64,000 bases of DNA from Chryseobacterium sp. StRB126 (GTDB lineage Bacteria > Bacteroidota > Bacteroidia > Flavobacteriales > Weeksellaceae), in the NCBI RefSeq assembly GCF_000829375.1, contig NZ_AP014624.1, positions 1,302,001 to 1,366,000 on the forward strand, given 5' to 3'. Every line of letters begins with the position of its first letter. The first letter of the stretch is position 1. Both the position numbers and the translations under genes were made by a program. Shown here piece by piece: positions 39,994 to 49,401 of this stretch. Below the pieces are notes generated by a model that was not told where the DNA came from, did not search any database, and was given only the letters and a program-made list of their open reading frames with translations.

Positions 39994-40893
39994 TTATTTT
40001 CTGTTTAAAATCGCTTTCGGTAGTGGAACATATTCTTGTTCATCACCCGGAACCAAAGGAAATGCCTCATGATTTTGATCGTTCCAGTTTACTTTAGCCT
40101 GGTCAATCACTTCCTTGTCAGAATTTACAAAGTTCCAGAAGATAAAACGTTCCTCATCAAAAGGCTCACCACCGAAAAGATATACCGTACCGTTTTCGCT
40201 CATATCAAACTCACAAAGCTTGGTATCTTTCGCGATCATCAGTTGTTTTGAACCATAAGAGTTCCCTTCGGTAGTTACTGTTCCATCCAAAACATACATG
40301 GCCGCTTCTCCATACAGATCTTTTCCAATGCTTATTTTCTTAGCCTCTTTGGTTTTGATCTCGATGAAAAATAATTTACTGTGTACAGGAACAGGAGAGG
40401 TTTTTCCAAATGCTTCTCCGGCAATTAATTTATATTGAATCCCATCTTCCTCCCAAACCGGAATTTCATCCGCTTCAATATGATGGAAAGTAGGTTCAGA
40501 TTGTTCAAGATGTTTAGGAAGACCTACCCATATCTGGAATCCGTGAAGTCTCTTGTCACTGTGTCTTAAATATTCGGGAGTTCTTTCAGAATGTACCACT
40601 CCTTTTCCGGCCGTCATCCAGTTAACTGCACCAGGTTTGATCTCAAGAGCACTTCCAATACTGTCTCTGTGAAAAATAGAGCCTTCAAGCAGATAAGTCA
40701 ATGTAGATAATCCGATATGTGGATGTGGCGGCACGTCAAGATTTTGATAATCCTTTAATTCTGAAGGTCCCATGTGGTCGATAAAAACAAAAGGTCCCAC
40801 CGCTCTTTTTTCACGGAACGGAAGAAGTCTTCCTACCAGAAAATTTCCGATGTCTGCTGCTTTTTCTTCGATGATAAGTCCAATATTTGACAT
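39994..40893 (-). CDS. Pirin family protein, copy 1
   Basis: The 299-residue bicupin has the pirin markers: VGPFVFIDHMGPSELK, the metal-site HPHIGLSTLTYLLEGSIFH (His and Glu ligands), VNWMTAGKGVVHSERTPEYL and a C-terminal cupin ending in FGGEPFDEERFIFWNFV. Pirins are iron-binding nuclear or cytoplasmic proteins, some with quercetinase activity. It heads the reverse run that continues with the FMN reductase. It is a distant paralog of the pirin at 41476. Confidence 0.93.
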   Translation of the reverse strand: MSNIGLIIEEKAADIGNFLVGRLLPFREKRAVGPFVFIDHMGPSELKDYQNLDVPPHPHIGLSTLTYLLEGSIFHRDSIGSALEIKPGAVNWMTAGKGVVHSERTPEYLRHSDKRLHGFQIWVGLPKHLEQSEPTFHHIEADEIPVWEEDGIQYKLIAGEAFGKTSPVPVHSKLFFIEIKTKEAKKISIGKDLYGEAAMYVLDGTVTTEGNSYGSKQLMIAKDTKLCEFDMSENGTVYLFGGEPFDEERFIFWNFVNSDKEVIDQAKVNWNDQNHEAFPLVPGDEQEYVPLPKAILNRK

Positions 40894-40941
40894 AATGATG
40901 TAATGCTTTTAATGTTAGTTTAAATAAAAGATGATGAAAAT

Positions 40942-41253
40942 TTACAGTTTATCGTATCCATCAAACTTTTCATCTACAATACGTTTCCACTCCGAATGCT
41001 TTTTGATAAAGGCAAAAACGTATGGACAAAAAGGGAGAAGTTTTTTACCGCTTTCTTCAATATAGTGTAATGTTTTTTCCACAACAGCAGATGCAGCTCC
41101 TGTTCCTCCAAGTTCCGGATCTGCTTCAGTGTGTATTAATGCAATCTGGTGAGTAGTTTCGCGATAATCAATGAAGGCATAATGCCCATTAAATTCTATT
41201 TGAAATCTTTTTTCGGTTTTTACAAGAGGTATGTTTTCAAATTCAGGTTTCAT
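40942..41253 (-). CDS. Small GNAT N-acetyltransferase, second copy
   Basis: The 103-residue protein parallels the one at 37956: the acetyl-CoA loop reads DPELGGTGAASAVVEKTLHY and the end EESGKKLLPFCPYVFAFIKK. The fold core is preserved but the GKGVGKE loop is replaced by GGTGAAS. The substrate is unknown. It is the sole gene between a hairpin at 41330 and the pirin start at 40893 and may be transcribed on its own. Confidence 0.85.
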   Translation of the reverse strand: MKPEFENIPLVKTEKRFQIEFNGHYAFIDYRETTHQIALIHTEADPELGGTGAASAVVEKTLHYIEESGKKLLPFCPYVFAFIKKHSEWKRIVDEKFDGYDKL

Positions 41254-41329
41254 AATTTTTTATATTAAAAGTTTATTAAAGATCTTGGGTTGAAGAGATT
41301 AATATTACTTTAAATGTCGCTGAGAAAAC

Positions 41330-41362
41330 AAACCTTATAGGTTTTCGAAGCCTATAAGGTTT
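41330..41362 (-). terminator. Long hairpin after the second pirin gene
   Basis: A 12-bp stem AAACCTTATAGG / CCTATAAGGTTT with loop TTTTCGAAG lies in the 222-base gap. It is probably a terminator or repeat; similar AAACCTTATAGG palindromes recur in related genomes by memory. Confidence 0.6.
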
Positions 41363-41475
41363 ATATCCCCAAACATTATTTAACATTAATCTTTACACTT
41401 CAATCCGATATAATGATATATAAAGTTAGTAAAAAAGAGACTATTTAAGATTAAGGAAAATTTAATTCTCTCCTT

Positions 41476-42351
41476 TTAATCTTCAAGGTACCCGAATTTT
41501 CCGGTATTAAAATCCTCAAAAGCCTGCATAATTTCCTCTCTTGTATTCATCACGAAAGGGCCATGAGGAAAGATCGGTTCATTGATTGGCTCTCCGCTGA
41601 TGATTAAAACAATTGAATCTTCTTTTGCTTCAATAGTGAAAGACTCACCTTCATTTTTAAATAGAACCAGATGATCTGCTTTACCATGTTCTTCTCCATT
41701 GATGGTAATATTTCCTTCAATCACCAAAGCAGCAGTATTAAAGTGAGCAGGAAAATTAAATTCTGCCTTACCACCGGCTTTAAGCTTTGCGTTCATCATA
41801 TGAACAGGAGTGAAGGTAAAAGCAGGGCCTTTGTGTCCATTAAATTCTCCGGCAATGACTTCTACATGCCCATTGTCACCAAGGTCAACTTTTTCCATCT
41901 TGGAATTTTCAATCGCCTGGTATTTAGGATTACTCATCTTATCTTTTGCGGGAAGATTTACCCAAAGCTGAACCATTTGAAAGATTCCGCCTTCTTTAGC
42001 CCATTCCGTTTCATGATATTCTTTGTGAAGAACTCCCTTGGCAGCCGTCATCCACTGTACATCACCTTCTCCGATGACACCGCCGCCGCCTGCACTGTCA
42101 TGATGCTCTACTTTACCGCTATAGGCTATGGTTACTGTTTCAAAACCTCTGTGTGGATGAACACCTACACCTCTTGGTCTGTCAGAACCATTGAAATGAA
42201 ATTTTGAATTATAATCAAGCATAATGAACGGATCCATTCTCTTCATATCTAATCCCTGTACACCAGGAATAAAATTATGAACTCTAAAACCGTCACCTAC
42301 AAAGTGGGCAGGTCTTGGAGATACTACCATTTCTACTTTTTTAGTTGCCAT
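41476..42351 (-). CDS. Pirin family protein, copy 2
   Basis: The 291-residue bicupin has FVGDGFRVHNFIPGVQG at the N-terminus, DPFIMLDYNSKFHF, the metal-site HPHRGFETVTIAYSG, and VQWMTAAKGVLHKEYHETEW. The C-terminal cupin ends SGEPINEPIFPHGPFVMNTR. Two pirin paralogs in the same neighbourhood suggest a response to redox or aromatic stress, but the physiological substrate of each is unknown. Confidence 0.93.
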   Translation of the reverse strand: MATKKVEMVVSPRPAHFVGDGFRVHNFIPGVQGLDMKRMDPFIMLDYNSKFHFNGSDRPRGVGVHPHRGFETVTIAYSGKVEHHDSAGGGGVIGEGDVQWMTAAKGVLHKEYHETEWAKEGGIFQMVQLWVNLPAKDKMSNPKYQAIENSKMEKVDLGDNGHVEVIAGEFNGHKGPAFTFTPVHMMNAKLKAGGKAEFNFPAHFNTAALVIEGNITINGEEHGKADHLVLFKNEGESFTIEAKEDSIVLIISGEPINEPIFPHGPFVMNTREEIMQAFEDFNTGKFGYLED

Positions 42352-42475
42352 AATATTGTTGATTTTATGTAAACAAAATTACCATACTTATAAGGCAAAT
42401 GCATTGATCTGTGATAAGTTCGTATAAGAGTAGAAAGGGAGAATGTAAAGAGGTTGAAAAAGCTGTAATCTTTAC

Positions 42476-43879
42476 TTATTCATCTTTCGATTTCATATTC
42501 TTTCCATCCGAAATATGGAGTCTTCTAAACACGAATCCTGATAAGATCGTTAATATTCCCACTGTGAGAAAAGTATATCGGAAGGCGTTGTGGGTTTCAC
42601 CCTGGATGAGGTCTGAACCTTCATATAATTTTAAAACGATCAGCCCGAAAGCAATTCCAAAGCCTATGGCGAGCTGCTGATTAACTGATATTAAAGAATT
42701 ACCGCTGCTGGTCTGGAAATTTCGGAGATCCGCAATAGAAATTGTGTTCATGGAAGTAAACTGGATAGAGTTGAAAAATCCAAGTACTGCAATAATAGGA
42801 ACAAACCAATATAATGAAGTATGGATATCAGGAATAGCCAGCATACAGATCAAGGTTCCGATGATAAAAGTATTGATCATTAATGTTTGTCGATATCCAT
42901 ATTTATCCAGAATTTTGATAACAGATGATTTTCCGAATATAGCAGTCAGAGCCATCGGAGCAATAATCCATCCCGAAGTTACGGCAGACTGTTTATAAGC
43001 AATCTGAATCATCAGTGGAAGAAGCAAAGGAATAGAACTGATTCCTAATCTTGTTGCTAGATTTCCCACAATACCCACACGAAAAGTTCTTACCTGAAAG
43101 AGGTTTAATGGAAAAATAGGATGACCTCCTTTTTTGGCATGTTTATAATAATAATAAAGAAACAGGAACCCAAGGATAAATACAATGAGAACCGGGGTGA
43201 TATTCTGCATATCTCCAAACAGCTCCAGTGAAATGGAGAGCAGGAGAGAGGCTGCAGCGAAAATGAAGAAACCTTTTAAATCAAAATCTACATCATCAGA
43301 TTTATAATCGGGCATAAATTTTAATCCTAAGATAATTCCTAAAAAACCAATAGGAATATTGATGAGAAATATCCAATGCCATGACAGATAATCCACCATA
43401 TAACCACCTACCAATGGCCCAAGAACAGGACCGATAAGTGCAGGGATAATTGCAAAGTTCATGGCTTTCAGTAATTCACTCTTATCAAAGGTTTTAATGA
43501 GTGCCAGTTTTCCGACCGGTGTCATCAAACTTCCTCCAACTCCCTGGATGACTCTTGAAATAACAAGATGGGTAAGGTTTTGGGATAATGAACAGAATAA
43601 AGAACCTAAACTGAATAATATCAAAGAAAAAATAAATATTTTCTTAGTTCCAAACCGGTCTGCTAAAAATCCACTTGCCGGCATAAAAACGGCCAATGTC
43701 AATACATAACTGATAATGGCGTTCTGCATATTCAGCGGAGACTCGTGAAGATCCTTGGCGATAGATGGAAGAGAAGTATTCAGAATGGTTGAATCCAGCA
43801 TTTGCATAAAAATAGCAGTAGCCAGAATCAGAGGAAGAATTTTCTTTATGGATGTCTGTTGAGGGTTTGTTTCTGTCAT
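42476..43879 (-). CDS. MFS drug exporter, DHA2 family (EmrB/QacA type)
   Basis: The 467-residue protein has about 14 membrane segments. The first one carries FMQMLDSTILNTSLPSIA, the DHA2 motif (D1), and the loop 2-3 motif GFLADRFGTKKIFIFSL (motif A). Motif C-like stretches (IPALIGPVLGPLVGGYM) and WHWIFLINIPIGFLGI follow. Such pumps export antibiotics, dyes or bile salts using the proton gradient. It is preceded by its own short upstream gap and may be linked in function with the pirin pair. Confidence 0.93.
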   Translation of the reverse strand: MTETNPQQTSIKKILPLILATAIFMQMLDSTILNTSLPSIAKDLHESPLNMQNAIISYVLTLAVFMPASGFLADRFGTKKIFIFSLILFSLGSLFCSLSQNLTHLVISRVIQGVGGSLMTPVGKLALIKTFDKSELLKAMNFAIIPALIGPVLGPLVGGYMVDYLSWHWIFLINIPIGFLGIILGLKFMPDYKSDDVDFDLKGFFIFAAASLLLSISLELFGDMQNITPVLIVFILGFLFLYYYYKHAKKGGHPIFPLNLFQVRTFRVGIVGNLATRLGISSIPLLLPLMIQIAYKQSAVTSGWIIAPMALTAIFGKSSVIKILDKYGYRQTLMINTFIIGTLICMLAIPDIHTSLYWFVPIIAVLGFFNSIQFTSMNTISIADLRNFQTSSGNSLISVNQQLAIGFGIAFGLIVLKLYEGSDLIQGETHNAFRYTFLTVGILTILSGFVFRRLHISDGKNMKSKDE

Positions 43880-43985
43880 TTTGTATAGGCTGGAATATTC
43901 AAAAATTTCCAGACTTATTTTATTTGAAGAAAAGAGCTTGCTTTAAGCAGTTTGATTCTTAGATAAAGAAATCCATATAAAATTA

Positions 43986-44017
43986 AAAAAGTCCTGCGAA
44001 ATATCACAGAACTTTTT
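43986..44017 (-). terminator. Terminator of the 270-residue reverse gene
   Basis: In reverse-strand RNA AAAAAGTTCTGTGA pairs with TCGCAGGACTTTTT through two G-U wobbles, followed by T-rich sequence. Confidence 0.7.
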
Positions 44018-44020
44018 GAT

Positions 44021-44833
44021 TTATTTTTTAGGTTTTTCTACTCCTTTCCATTCGTCACCGGCTTTTCTATACTGGCTCAAAGTGAAATTTTTGAAATCCT
44101 TTGTTTTATATTCAATATTATCAGTATTCTGCTCGAAAGGCATGATGTAATAATATTCTACGTCTGTTTTATCAGATTTGTTCCCTTTTTTTACCGTTGG
44201 AACATATTTTGAAAATTTATAGCTTGGAAGGTATTGTCTTAATCTTGTGTAGAACGATTTGTCCTCTTTTTCACTAGGAATAATATCTACAATGTTAAGA
44301 TCATCTTTTTTCTTATCCACCCAAAGATAATACGTTTTTTCCTCTCCTAAATTTCTGTTGAAAGAATTGAAGGCAAATAATTCCTTAGGAACCAGTTCTT
44401 TAATTTTTTCAGGATCTACCTTGGTGTAGAATTGTCCTTTTGATGGGTCAACATACGTCTCAAGGTTGTACATTAATACAGAATTGTTCTCAAAGTTTTT
44501 GTTTTTGAAGTATTGATTTAAAGATAATTCTGCAGTAGCTCTAAGTTCTTTATCTCTTTTATCCAGTTTTTTTGTTGGATTCTGAGGGTTTACGTATTTT
44601 ACAAATTCATACAGCACTACCGGCTTTATATCCTTAAGGTGAGGATAGGTTTTAAGCTGCTCAGCTTTTACCAGCCAGTAAAACTGTTGATAATAGTCAT
44701 CCTTATCAGCATCTTTCACGCTTTTATAAGCTAAAGCAAGCTTTTTTGAGTTCAGATATTTGCCATATTTTCCCTGTCCAAAAGCAAAACTGATGAATAA
44801 TAAGGCAAATAAAACAGTAAGGTTTCTTCTCAT
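44021..44833 (-). CDS. Hypothetical exported protein, 270 residues
   Basis: Start chosen at 44833 (MRRNLTVLFALLFISFAFGQ), which opens with a clean signal peptide; the longer frame from 44863 adds polar residues before it. The mature part is helical with KYLNSKKLALAYKSVKDADK and LRATAELSLNQYFKN and is probably periplasmic. No catalytic motif or lipobox is seen, and I do not recognise the family. It is a single-gene unit ending in the hairpin at 43986. Confidence 0.75.
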   Translation of the reverse strand: MRRNLTVLFALLFISFAFGQGKYGKYLNSKKLALAYKSVKDADKDDYYQQFYWLVKAEQLKTYPHLKDIKPVVLYEFVKYVNPQNPTKKLDKRDKELRATAELSLNQYFKNKNFENNSVLMYNLETYVDPSKGQFYTKVDPEKIKELVPKELFAFNSFNRNLGEEKTYYLWVDKKKDDLNIVDIIPSEKEDKSFYTRLRQYLPSYKFSKYVPTVKKGNKSDKTDVEYYYIMPFEQNTDNIEYKTKDFKNFTLSQYRKAGDEWKGVEKPKK

Positions 44834-45182
44834 TTTTTTATAATTGATATTTTCGTTTTCCAAATATAATTATTTATTAGATATTATTTTTGATTGTCAG
44901 TTAAATTATGCCATATTGTTATAGTTAATTCAAAAAATAATCCCGTATTGCTACAGGATTAATAAATTATTATAGAAAGGTCAAAAACAAGAGGAATAAG
45001 AATGTTATTTTACATTGTAAATGTTGGTAATGAATTTTGCTTTGCAAGTAAATCATGAATGGATTTAGTATCACGATACCTTTAAACCTCAAACCTTAAG
45101 TTTTGAACATCTCAAATTAATAGGATAACAATTTGACCGCTCATCATTCATTCTAATCCTAAAATTCCCTTACTCTCATGCC
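44834..45182. other. Intergenic, one terminator-like hairpin
   Basis: The gap before asnB's stop contains AATCC / GGATT arms with the loop between them at about 44939-44961, a weak hairpin. No supported coding frame is seen. Confidence 0.5.
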
Positions 45183-46850
45183 TTAATACGATGTTTCATG
45201 CACTTTCACTGCTCTTCCGCTTGGGTCGTTCATTTTTTTGAAAGCCTCATCCCATTCCAATGCGATAGGAGTGGAGCATGCTACAGACGGAACTGAAGGA
45301 ACCGTGGCTGCTGCTGTTTCACTTGGGAAGTGCTCTTCAAAAATAGTTCTGTATCTGTATTCTTCTTTGTTTTGAGGAGTGTTTAACGGGAATCTGAATC
45401 TTGCGTTAGCCATCATCTCATCTGTAACCTCTTTCTCAGCAACTTCTTTTAGAGTATCAATCCATGAATATCCTACACCGTCTGAAAACTGTTCTTTTTG
45501 TCTCCATGCAATAGAGGCAGGAAGGAGATCTTCAAATGCTTTTCTTAATACCCATTTTTCAATTTTTCCTTCAGGTACATTAATCATTTTATCTTTTGGG
45601 TTAAGCATCATGGCAATATCCATAAATTCTTTGTCTAGAAAAGGAACCCTTCCTTCTATTCCCCAGCTCATTAAAGCTTTGTTAGCTCTCAGACAGTCGT
45701 ATAGGTGAAGCTTTCCAAGTTTTCTTACTGTTTCATCATGGAATTCTTTAGCGTTAGGAGCTTTATGGAAATACAAATATCCACCGAATAATTCATCAGA
45801 ACCTTCTCCGGATAATACCATTTTAATACCCATTGATTTGATTACTCTTGCTAAAAGATACATCGGGGTGGAAGCTCTGATGGTTGTTACATCATAAGTT
45901 TCCAGATGATAAATTACGTCACGTACAGCATCCAATCCTTCCTGAACCGTAAAATTAACCTCATGGTGTACAGATCCGATATGTTCCGCTGCTTTTTGTG
46001 CCGCAGCTAAATCAGGAGATCCTACAAGACCTACAGCAAAACTGTGTAATCTTGGATACCATGCTTCCTGAGTATCACCACTTTCAATTCTTTGTCTGGC
46101 AAATTTTGCGGTTATTGCTGAAATAACAGAAGAATCTAATCCACCGGAAAGCAATACTCCGTAAGGTACATCACTCATTAGTTGTCTGTGAACTGCGTCT
46201 TCAAGGCCTTTTCTCAATTTGGAAATATCCGTTTCGTTCTCTTTTACGTGGTCAAAACTTTCCCATTCTCTGGTGTACCACTGCTGAAGCTCACTTCCGT
46301 CCTTGCTGTATACCAAATGTCCGGGTAAGAAGGTTTCAATAGTTTTGCATACACCTTCCAGAGCTTTTAATTCAGAAGCTACATAATAGTTTCCGTTCTT
46401 ATCCCAGCCTTGATAAAGTGGACAGATTCCCATGTGGTCACGGGCAATCAGGTACACTTCATTTTCAGTATCGTATAATGCAAATGCGAAAATTCCATTT
46501 AGTTTTTCAACAAAATCTTTTCCATATTTTCTATAAAGTGCCAGAATAACCTCACAATCAGATTGAGTCTGAAACTCATAATCAGGAAATTCTTCTTTTA
46601 ATTCTCTATGGTTGTAGATTTCACCGTTTACGGCTAATACTACTTTTCCGTCTTTAGTAAATAAAGGTTGTTTTCCGGATGTTGGATCTACAATGGCAAG
46701 TCTCTCATGGGAGAAAACTACTTTTTCATTCTGAAAGACTCCACTCCAATCCGGTCCTCTGTGACGGATCTTTTTTGACATTTCTAAAACCTGAGGCCTT
46801 AATATCTCAGTTTTTTGCTTGGCATCGAATAAACATACAATTCCACACAT
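45183..46850 (-). CDS. asnB: Asparagine synthase (glutamine-hydrolysing)
   Basis: The 555-residue enzyme makes asparagine from aspartate, glutamine and ATP. Cys2 (MCGIVCLFDAKQK) is the nucleophile of the N-terminal glutaminase domain, with RHRGPDWSG and AVNGEIYNHREL. The C-terminal synthetase domain has VLLSGGLDSSVISAITAK (ATP pyrophosphatase P-loop), GEGSDELFGGYLYFHKA and PFLDKEFMDIAMML. It has a near-leaderless promoter at 46870-46877. ansA, the opposing activity, is in the same window at 8.3 kb. Confidence 0.96.
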   Translation of the reverse strand: MCGIVCLFDAKQKTEILRPQVLEMSKKIRHRGPDWSGVFQNEKVVFSHERLAIVDPTSGKQPLFTKDGKVVLAVNGEIYNHRELKEEFPDYEFQTQSDCEVILALYRKYGKDFVEKLNGIFAFALYDTENEVYLIARDHMGICPLYQGWDKNGNYYVASELKALEGVCKTIETFLPGHLVYSKDGSELQQWYTREWESFDHVKENETDISKLRKGLEDAVHRQLMSDVPYGVLLSGGLDSSVISAITAKFARQRIESGDTQEAWYPRLHSFAVGLVGSPDLAAAQKAAEHIGSVHHEVNFTVQEGLDAVRDVIYHLETYDVTTIRASTPMYLLARVIKSMGIKMVLSGEGSDELFGGYLYFHKAPNAKEFHDETVRKLGKLHLYDCLRANKALMSWGIEGRVPFLDKEFMDIAMMLNPKDKMINVPEGKIEKWVLRKAFEDLLPASIAWRQKEQFSDGVGYSWIDTLKEVAEKEVTDEMMANARFRFPLNTPQNKEEYRYRTIFEEHFPSETAAATVPSVPSVACSTPIALEWDEAFKKMNDPSGRAVKVHETSY

Positions 46851-46869
46851 ATTTTTATTATTTATGAGA

Positions 46870-46877
46870 CAAAAGTA
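46870..46877 (-). promoter_or_regulatory. asnB promoter -7 box
   Basis: The reverse strand has TACTTTTG, a perfect box, with a TTG about 20 bases upstream as -33 element. It leaves a leader of about 15 bases, so the structured region at 47003 is not part of the asnB mRNA. Confidence 0.6.
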
Positions 46878-47002
46878 AAAGGGATGTTTATAAATAACAA
46901 TAAAAAATGTTTGTAAATTAATATTTTTAACTAAATAAATTATTTAATAGAAAAATATTAACTATTTGCAAGAATTAATATGTTTTTGATTAATTTTTTT
47001 CG

Positions 47003-47165
47003 TTGGGCTAAAATTACTGTATCCTCTATACAAAATAAAAATGACATATTTCTTAATATATGATAATTTATTATGTGAATTTTAGCCCTTACTTTGTGGC
47101 TCGAAATAATTTTTTTTCATCATTTGTGTTTTTACCTTCTTGCAATTCTCATGCAAGAAGGTTTT
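47003..47165 (+). ncRNA. Candidate structured small RNA
   Basis: An 11-bp long-range stem, GGGCTAAAATT (47006-47016) with AATTTTAGCCC (47079-47089), closes a 62-base loop. The transcript would end at the perfect terminator ACCTTCTTGCA / TGCAAGAAGGT (47134-47162) followed by TTTGTTTTTA. A near-consensus -7 box (TAATTTTT, 46991-46998) and TTTG at 46966 sit just upstream, so the predicted start falls at about 47003, right at the stem. No ORF is present, and asnB is read the other way. The shape, one long closing stem around an open bubble, resembles 6S RNA. A 6S-Flavo identity is only a guess. Confidence 0.5.
47134..47162 (+). terminator. Terminator of the candidate small RNA
   Basis: Stem ACCTTCTTGCA / TGCAAGAAGGT with loop ATTCTCA and a downstream TTTGTTTTTA. 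No protein-coding gene precedes it on this strand. The stretch from 47166 to 47540 holds nothing else I can support. Confidence 0.8.
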
Positions 47166-47540
47166 GTTTTTATAGGGTTTTAACAAGCCCTTTGCTAGTA
47201 AGTTAAAATCTTGTTTTTCTTACTAACTATACTATTCCGACTTTGAAATGATTTTCCGCCCTTAAAAACAGGGAGAAGCATTGTCAGTCGGTGATGTCAT
47301 GAGTAATCGTTTTGTGGGAATTTTTTCTAGAATAAGAATATTACTTGGTATCCTTAGAACTGTATAGATGCAGATAAGGTTAAGAAGATAGCTCAAGAGT
47401 TAGGTTCTTGTATTCATAATTATAATTTGCTATAAAGTCATTGAAATTTATCAGTATATCCTATAACATCAAAACGGTTAATCTATAGAGTTTAGTAGAG
47501 AATAGTGGCAAAATGTTACATAATTGTCTAAAAAAGGAAA

Positions 47541-47564
47541 AAAACTACTCAAAGGAGTAGTTTT
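47541..47564 (-). terminator. Terminator of rsmB
   Basis: Stem AAAACTACTC / GAGTAGTTTT with loop AAAG; the reverse strand continues with seven T residues. It lies 25 bases after the rsmB stop. Confidence 0.8.
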
Positions 47565-47589
47565 TATATGTAGAGGTATGTAATGTTAA

Positions 47590-48795
47590 TTAAGAAACTC
47601 TCTCAATCAATGCCATATAGAATCCATCGTATCCTTCGCTTGGCATTACCTTCTCATCCTTAATCATTTTAAATCCAGGGTTGTTTTTAATGAATTCATC
47701 TACCTGAAGGTTGTTTTCAGAAGGTAAGATAGAACATGTTGCATATACCATCTTTCCACCTTTTTTAAGCATCTTGGAATAATCCTGAAGAATCTGCTGT
47801 TGTTCTTTTTTGATTCTGTCAATAAAGTCCTGGTCGATTTTCCACTTACTGTCCGGGTTTCTTTTCAAAACTCCAAGACCTGAACATGGTGCATCAATTA
47901 ATAGTCTGTCTACTTTATCATGAAGACGCTTGATAACCTTGTTGTCAGAGATCATACGGGTTTCAATATTGTGGGCTCCGGCTCTTTTAGCACGGCGCTT
48001 CAATTCAGCCAATTTCCACTCGAAAATATCCAAAGCTACAATTTGACCTTTGTTTTGCATTAATGCTGCCAGGTGAAGTGTTTTTCCTCCTGCACCAGCA
48101 CATGCATCCACAACTCTTTGCCCTTCTTTTACGTCAAGGAAATATCCGATCTTCTGAGAAGAAGCATCCTGAACTTCAAACAATCCTTCTTTAAAAGCTG
48201 TAGTAAGGAAAACATTCTTTTTCTCTTCCAACTGTACCGCATCAGGATAGTTTTTGATAGGAAAGGATACAACACCTTCGTCTGAAAGGTCAGAAATAAG
48301 TTCCTTTGTCGTTGTTTTTAATGAGTTTGCTCTTAAAACAGTAGGGGCCTGCTCATTCAAAGCAAGCATTTCTCTTTCCCATTTAGCACCCAATTCTTTT
48401 TCCAACGTTTCCGCCAACCAGTCCGGGATAGAATATTCTATGGCTTTGGTAGGAACTGTATTCTTTTTAAGTTTGGTAAGAATGTCTGCAATTTTGATTC
48501 CGTCAAACTCTTCAAACTTTTTATAGTTGGTCTTGCTCCAAAGAAGATAAGCAATGATAAGTTTATAAATATTGTTGGGTTTTACTCCTTCGCCCATATA
48601 ATATTCAAGGCGTTTTTTCCAACGGATAATATTGTAGAAAATCTCAGAAACAACAGCTCTGTCCTGGCTTCCCCATTTTCTGTTTGCCTTTAAAAGTCTT
48701 TCAATAACTTTATCGGCATATTTGTTTTTTTCAAAAAATGTTTCCTGTAAGGCATCGTGAATTCCGATTGCCAAGTTTCTGTGAATAAGTTCCAT
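47590..48795 (-). CDS. rsmB: RsmB/NOP family 16S rRNA m5C methyltransferase
   Basis: The 401-residue enzyme methylates C5 of cytosine, in bacteria usually C967 of 16S rRNA. The N-terminal NusB-like region spans about 1-140 (SQDRAVVSEIFYNIIRWKKR). The SAM-binding core has VVDACAGAGGKTLHLAALM (motif I), RLLIDAPCSGLGVLKRNPD (motif IV with Cys) and KMVYATCSILPSENNLQVD (motif VI with the catalytic Cys). The whole matches Sun/RsmB proteins; because the target is not visible, another m5C site is possible. It stands alone with a terminator. Confidence 0.92.
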   Translation of the reverse strand: MELIHRNLAIGIHDALQETFFEKNKYADKVIERLLKANRKWGSQDRAVVSEIFYNIIRWKKRLEYYMGEGVKPNNIYKLIIAYLLWSKTNYKKFEEFDGIKIADILTKLKKNTVPTKAIEYSIPDWLAETLEKELGAKWEREMLALNEQAPTVLRANSLKTTTKELISDLSDEGVVSFPIKNYPDAVQLEEKKNVFLTTAFKEGLFEVQDASSQKIGYFLDVKEGQRVVDACAGAGGKTLHLAALMQNKGQIVALDIFEWKLAELKRRAKRAGAHNIETRMISDNKVIKRLHDKVDRLLIDAPCSGLGVLKRNPDSKWKIDQDFIDRIKKEQQQILQDYSKMLKKGGKMVYATCSILPSENNLQVDEFIKNNPGFKMIKDEKVMPSEGYDGFYMALIERVS

Positions 48796-48998
48796 AAGTT
48801 TGCTTCGCTGTTTGAATCTGCAAAAATACGAATTAAAGTTGAGAGTTGAAGATTGAGTTGGAGAGTTTGAAGGTGGGAGGGTTTTAGAGTGAATAGTTAG
48901 TTTGTGATATTTATGAGCTTTTAAATTATAGCAATTATATATTAATCTCCTGATTTTAATAGTATGACCCAGCCATCTGAATACAGGCTGAAAGTCTG

Positions 48999-49089
48999 TG
49001 AACGTAGTTCAGAAGTGAAATGAAGAATCTAAGCCATATATGAGATTCTTCCTTCGTCAGAAATCGAAGATTTGACGTAGTCAATGACA
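48999..49089. repeat. Dispersed intergenic palindromic repeat, copy C
   Basis: It shares TGAAGAATCTAAG, GAGATTCTTCCTTCGTCAGA and GACGTAGTCAATGACA with copy A at 10212-10336, in the same order. Between the rsmB start and 49402 no other feature is seen apart from AT-rich DNA and the promoter at 49380. Confidence 0.65.
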
Positions 49090-49379
49090 ATGGTGTAAAA
49101 TTGTATATAAATTTTAATGTAGAATTTGCAAAGATTTTTCTGAATATTCAATTTTTTTACTCAGTTATAAAGGCCTTTTATTCAGAGATGAATGAACTCC
49201 TGTTTTGCTTAAATGAAAAATCTTTACGAAAAAAATATACACGGTTTATCTGTATACTTTATTTTCTTTACATTTAGCTTAGTTATCTTATCGTAATTCC
49301 CTTGTTGGTGTATAATTAAAATCTGTTTATTATCTACTATCCTGACTTTTATCTCTTGACTTCAACCTTTAAAAAGCCC

Positions 49380-49387
49380 TACCTTTG
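49380..49387 (+). promoter_or_regulatory. Promoter -7 box of the PhnA-like gene
   Basis: TACCTTTG is a perfect box, with TTG at 49356-49358 as possible -33 element, and 14 bases separate it from the ATG. Confidence 0.6.
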
Positions 49388-49401
49388 CAAAAAATTAAAA
49401 T

